A DNA stretch of 64,000 nucleotides from positions 1,216,306-1,280,305 of the forward strand of contig JAQFWX010000012.1 of the NCBI GenBank assembly GCA_027605045.1, read 5' to 3'. Every line of letters starts with the position of its first letter. Positions within the stretch are counted from its first letter, which is position 1. The position numbers and the translations under genes are program-made. Shown here piece after piece: positions 62,279-64,000 of the stretch. The DNA comes from Phallus indusiatus. Its lineage: Eukaryota; Basidiomycota; Agaricomycetes; Phallales; Phallaceae. The notes under the pieces were generated by a model. That model did not search any database and was not told where the DNA came from. It was given only the letters and a program-made list of their open reading frames with translations.

Positions 62279-62765
62279 ATGAAGCTACTCATCTCATTCC
62301 TTTGCCTACTAGCTGCCGTCAATGCGACCTCTCTTAATATTAAACGAGAGGAAGAACCAGACTGTAAACTAGCTGGTAAAAGTCTTCCATGTTCAATCTA
62401 TCAATTGACTCACTGATGCTTTGGTAGAATGCGTTTTTGCTCTCGCAGCTGCTGTACCAGCGATATCTGCGTGTGCTGACGCTGTAGCTGACCAGAAAGG
62501 AAAGGATTCTTGTACGTCTCCACTAATAAGTTCGGACGTAAAGGTTAATTGAGAGGCATGCTAGCAGCCAACAGCGCAAAGAGTATAGGAGAAGACATCG
62601 ATTGTCTTGTTGAAGCCGTTGAATCAGCTGTTGATATCGTGAGTTATCTTATCTAGAATTATTTTTCAACATGAATATATGACTAAAATATATATGCATT
62701 CTTTTTAGCCAAAAGACTGCGCTCCTTGTGTGCAGGCTTTATTCTCGATGGGAACCGAAGCATAA
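62279..62765 (+). CDS. Small secreted Cys-rich protein
   Basis: From ATG 62279 the protein starts with a signal peptide, MKLLISFLCLLAAVNA, then SLNIKREEEPDCKLA. A 52-nt intron (GTAAAA...GGTAG) joins ECVFALAAAVPAISACADAV. A second short intron joins CMLAANSAKSIGEDIDCLVE, and a third joins PKDCAPCVQALFSMGTEA with TAA at 62763-62765. The mature part is about 95 residues, mostly helical by composition, with seven cysteines after the signal peptide (DC...EC...AC...SC...DC...DCAPC). All joins keep frame. The spacing recalls small helical secreted proteins of fungi, including calcium-binding Cbp-like proteins, but I cannot assign a family. Secretion and Cys content would fit an effector-like or cell-surface role (inference). 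Confidence 0.75.
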
Positions 62766-64000
62766 GTAGTACTGTCTGTAAACGTGTCCAACGAACATTT
62801 TTGTCTCATTGAATGTTAACTGAAACGAAATTCGAGTATTGTGTAGTTCTTTGACAATAATATGTGTGATTTCGAGAGGGCTGTATTTTTACGCGACCTT
62901 CAATGAACCAGTTTGAGAGGATATCAAGCAACAAACTTGCTCTTATCCAGTCTTATCACCTCACGGGGCTCGTATAAGGTGAACAAGGAATTCCTGGCAA
63001 GAACTTATATGTTAGGAGTGTTCCCCTCCAAGAAGAGTTTGATATTGGTCCTGGGAATGCTTCGATCTAGCTGCAAGCAGAACTTTTAGGAGATCTTCCC
63101 GGGAAGCATAAAACTTCCGATAACAAATTCCCGCAGAATCCTTTTCACCTATATTAATATGGTATGCAGCTCTGTTTATAGCAGAAAAATACATTCCATT
63201 ACAACCCTATGAACAGCCCTTGAGTTGAAATATTTTATCAATTGTACCTTATGTCAACCTGTGTATCGTGGCGAAAGGATCATCTTCCTATTGAAGCGTT
63301 ACGTTGAGGAAGCTGGATGATAGCACAGATAACCGTGACCTCAGTGATACCGGAATCGACGAAATACAAGGAATAAAACGGTAGCGCGAGGAGATAAACA
63401 TGATGTATTTGATCAGCTCATCGCTGCAGTGATACCAAAATTAGTTTAAGTATTTTTCCATCAACGATCCAACGAACCTTAGGAACCTACGAGTATTCTT
63501 CTCGTGATGCATGCTCTCGTAGAATCATCTATCAGCCCCTATATGCACAGCAACGAGTTTGTAAAACGATTTGTTGATAGTAGCACGTTTACCCTTGAGA
63601 AGCCTGGCCTTCGCAAGAATGACAGAGCCTATACAAACCGACTCGGACAGGCATAATCCATTCAGCCATAGGGGCCCCAGACATCCGGTAGTTCTTTCGA
63701 CCAATTCAGTGCGGCTGTACTAACTTGACGACGGGGCATAGGGAACCAAAGACAAGCTTTGGTACATAAATATAGAATCACCATGATACAGTTGGCACCG
63801 AGTCGGCACTCAATTAACTGAAAGTAATTCTTCGCATTTCACTGTTTACATGAAGCGATACCATTATAGATTACAATACGTATTACACGCTAATAACGGA
63901 CAAGTAGTCTAATAGAACAAGTTGAAAAAAAGACCGATAGCAAAAAAACGACAAAATTAAGGATAAGTAAAGACACCTCCTGAAAAAGATAGGAAAAGGA
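62766..64000. other. Region downstream of the secreted protein
   Basis: No recognised gene to the window end. A minus-strand frame at 63012-63194 contains a coding-like segment (FYASREDLLKVLLAARSKH) but has no start or splice context. Confidence 0.4.

Noticed and set aside
1..64000. CRISPR arrays, prophage, bacterial operons, rRNA genes, telomeric repeats
   Set aside because: None seen; the spliced gene structures are eukaryotic and no regular spaced repeats or telomere-like arrays are present.

Overview
The window looks like nuclear DNA of a filamentous fungus, most likely a basidiomycete. Genes are cut by many short GT-AG introns (about 45-70 nt), intergenic DNA is AT-rich, and the proteins are typical of that group: a dioxygenase-P450 fusion of the linoleate diol synthase type, a small Cys-rich protein with an RIRGG tail, and a Q-rich C2H2 regulator. 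No bacterial, viral or organellar genes were recognised. Gene models were spliced by eye, using reading frame, splice consensus and family conservation.

Layout. 0-9 kb: a partial F-box protein, a C2H2 zinc-finger gene, URM1 divergent from a multi-pass membrane protein, and a Gfo/Idh/MocA oxidoreductase. 11.7-17.6 kb: CSN5 convergent with a second zinc-finger gene, then a hotdog thioesterase and proteasome subunit beta-4 (PRE1). 20.5-24.5 kb: the exportin CSE1. 24.5-32 kb is gene-poor and precedes a third, long zinc-finger gene (32.1-34.1 kb) with a clear TATA box and CT-rich core promoter. 38.8-40.2 kb: an acetamidase/formamidase. 44.8-49.8 kb: the kinetochore gene MIS12/MTW1, a ketopantoate reductase, a tiny Cys-rich gene and CDC20. 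50-60 kb: a TcuA-like flavoprotein, the linoleate diol synthase-like gene, Asterix and threonine synthase. 62.3-62.8 kb: a small secreted Cys-rich protein.

Connections. Several genes belong to general ubiquitin and cell-cycle control (F-box, URM1, CSN5, proteasome beta-4, CDC20, MIS12, CSE1), but their spacing and mixed strands do not suggest a cluster. The three zinc-finger genes are related: they split a cysteine codon with a phase-2 intron at the same place, and two share an unusual four-cysteine tail.

Two observations stand out. (1) In the oxygenase, the cysteine expected to bind the P450 heme iron is a serine. (2) Single-base frame breaks are dense from about 51.5 to 59.6 kb across four neighbouring genes, two of them housekeeping, while CSE1, CSN5, PRE1, MIS12 and CDC20 read cleanly. 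That points to poor local consensus or to real decay, and needs reads to settle. I did not find convincing evidence of a wholly new multi-gene system.
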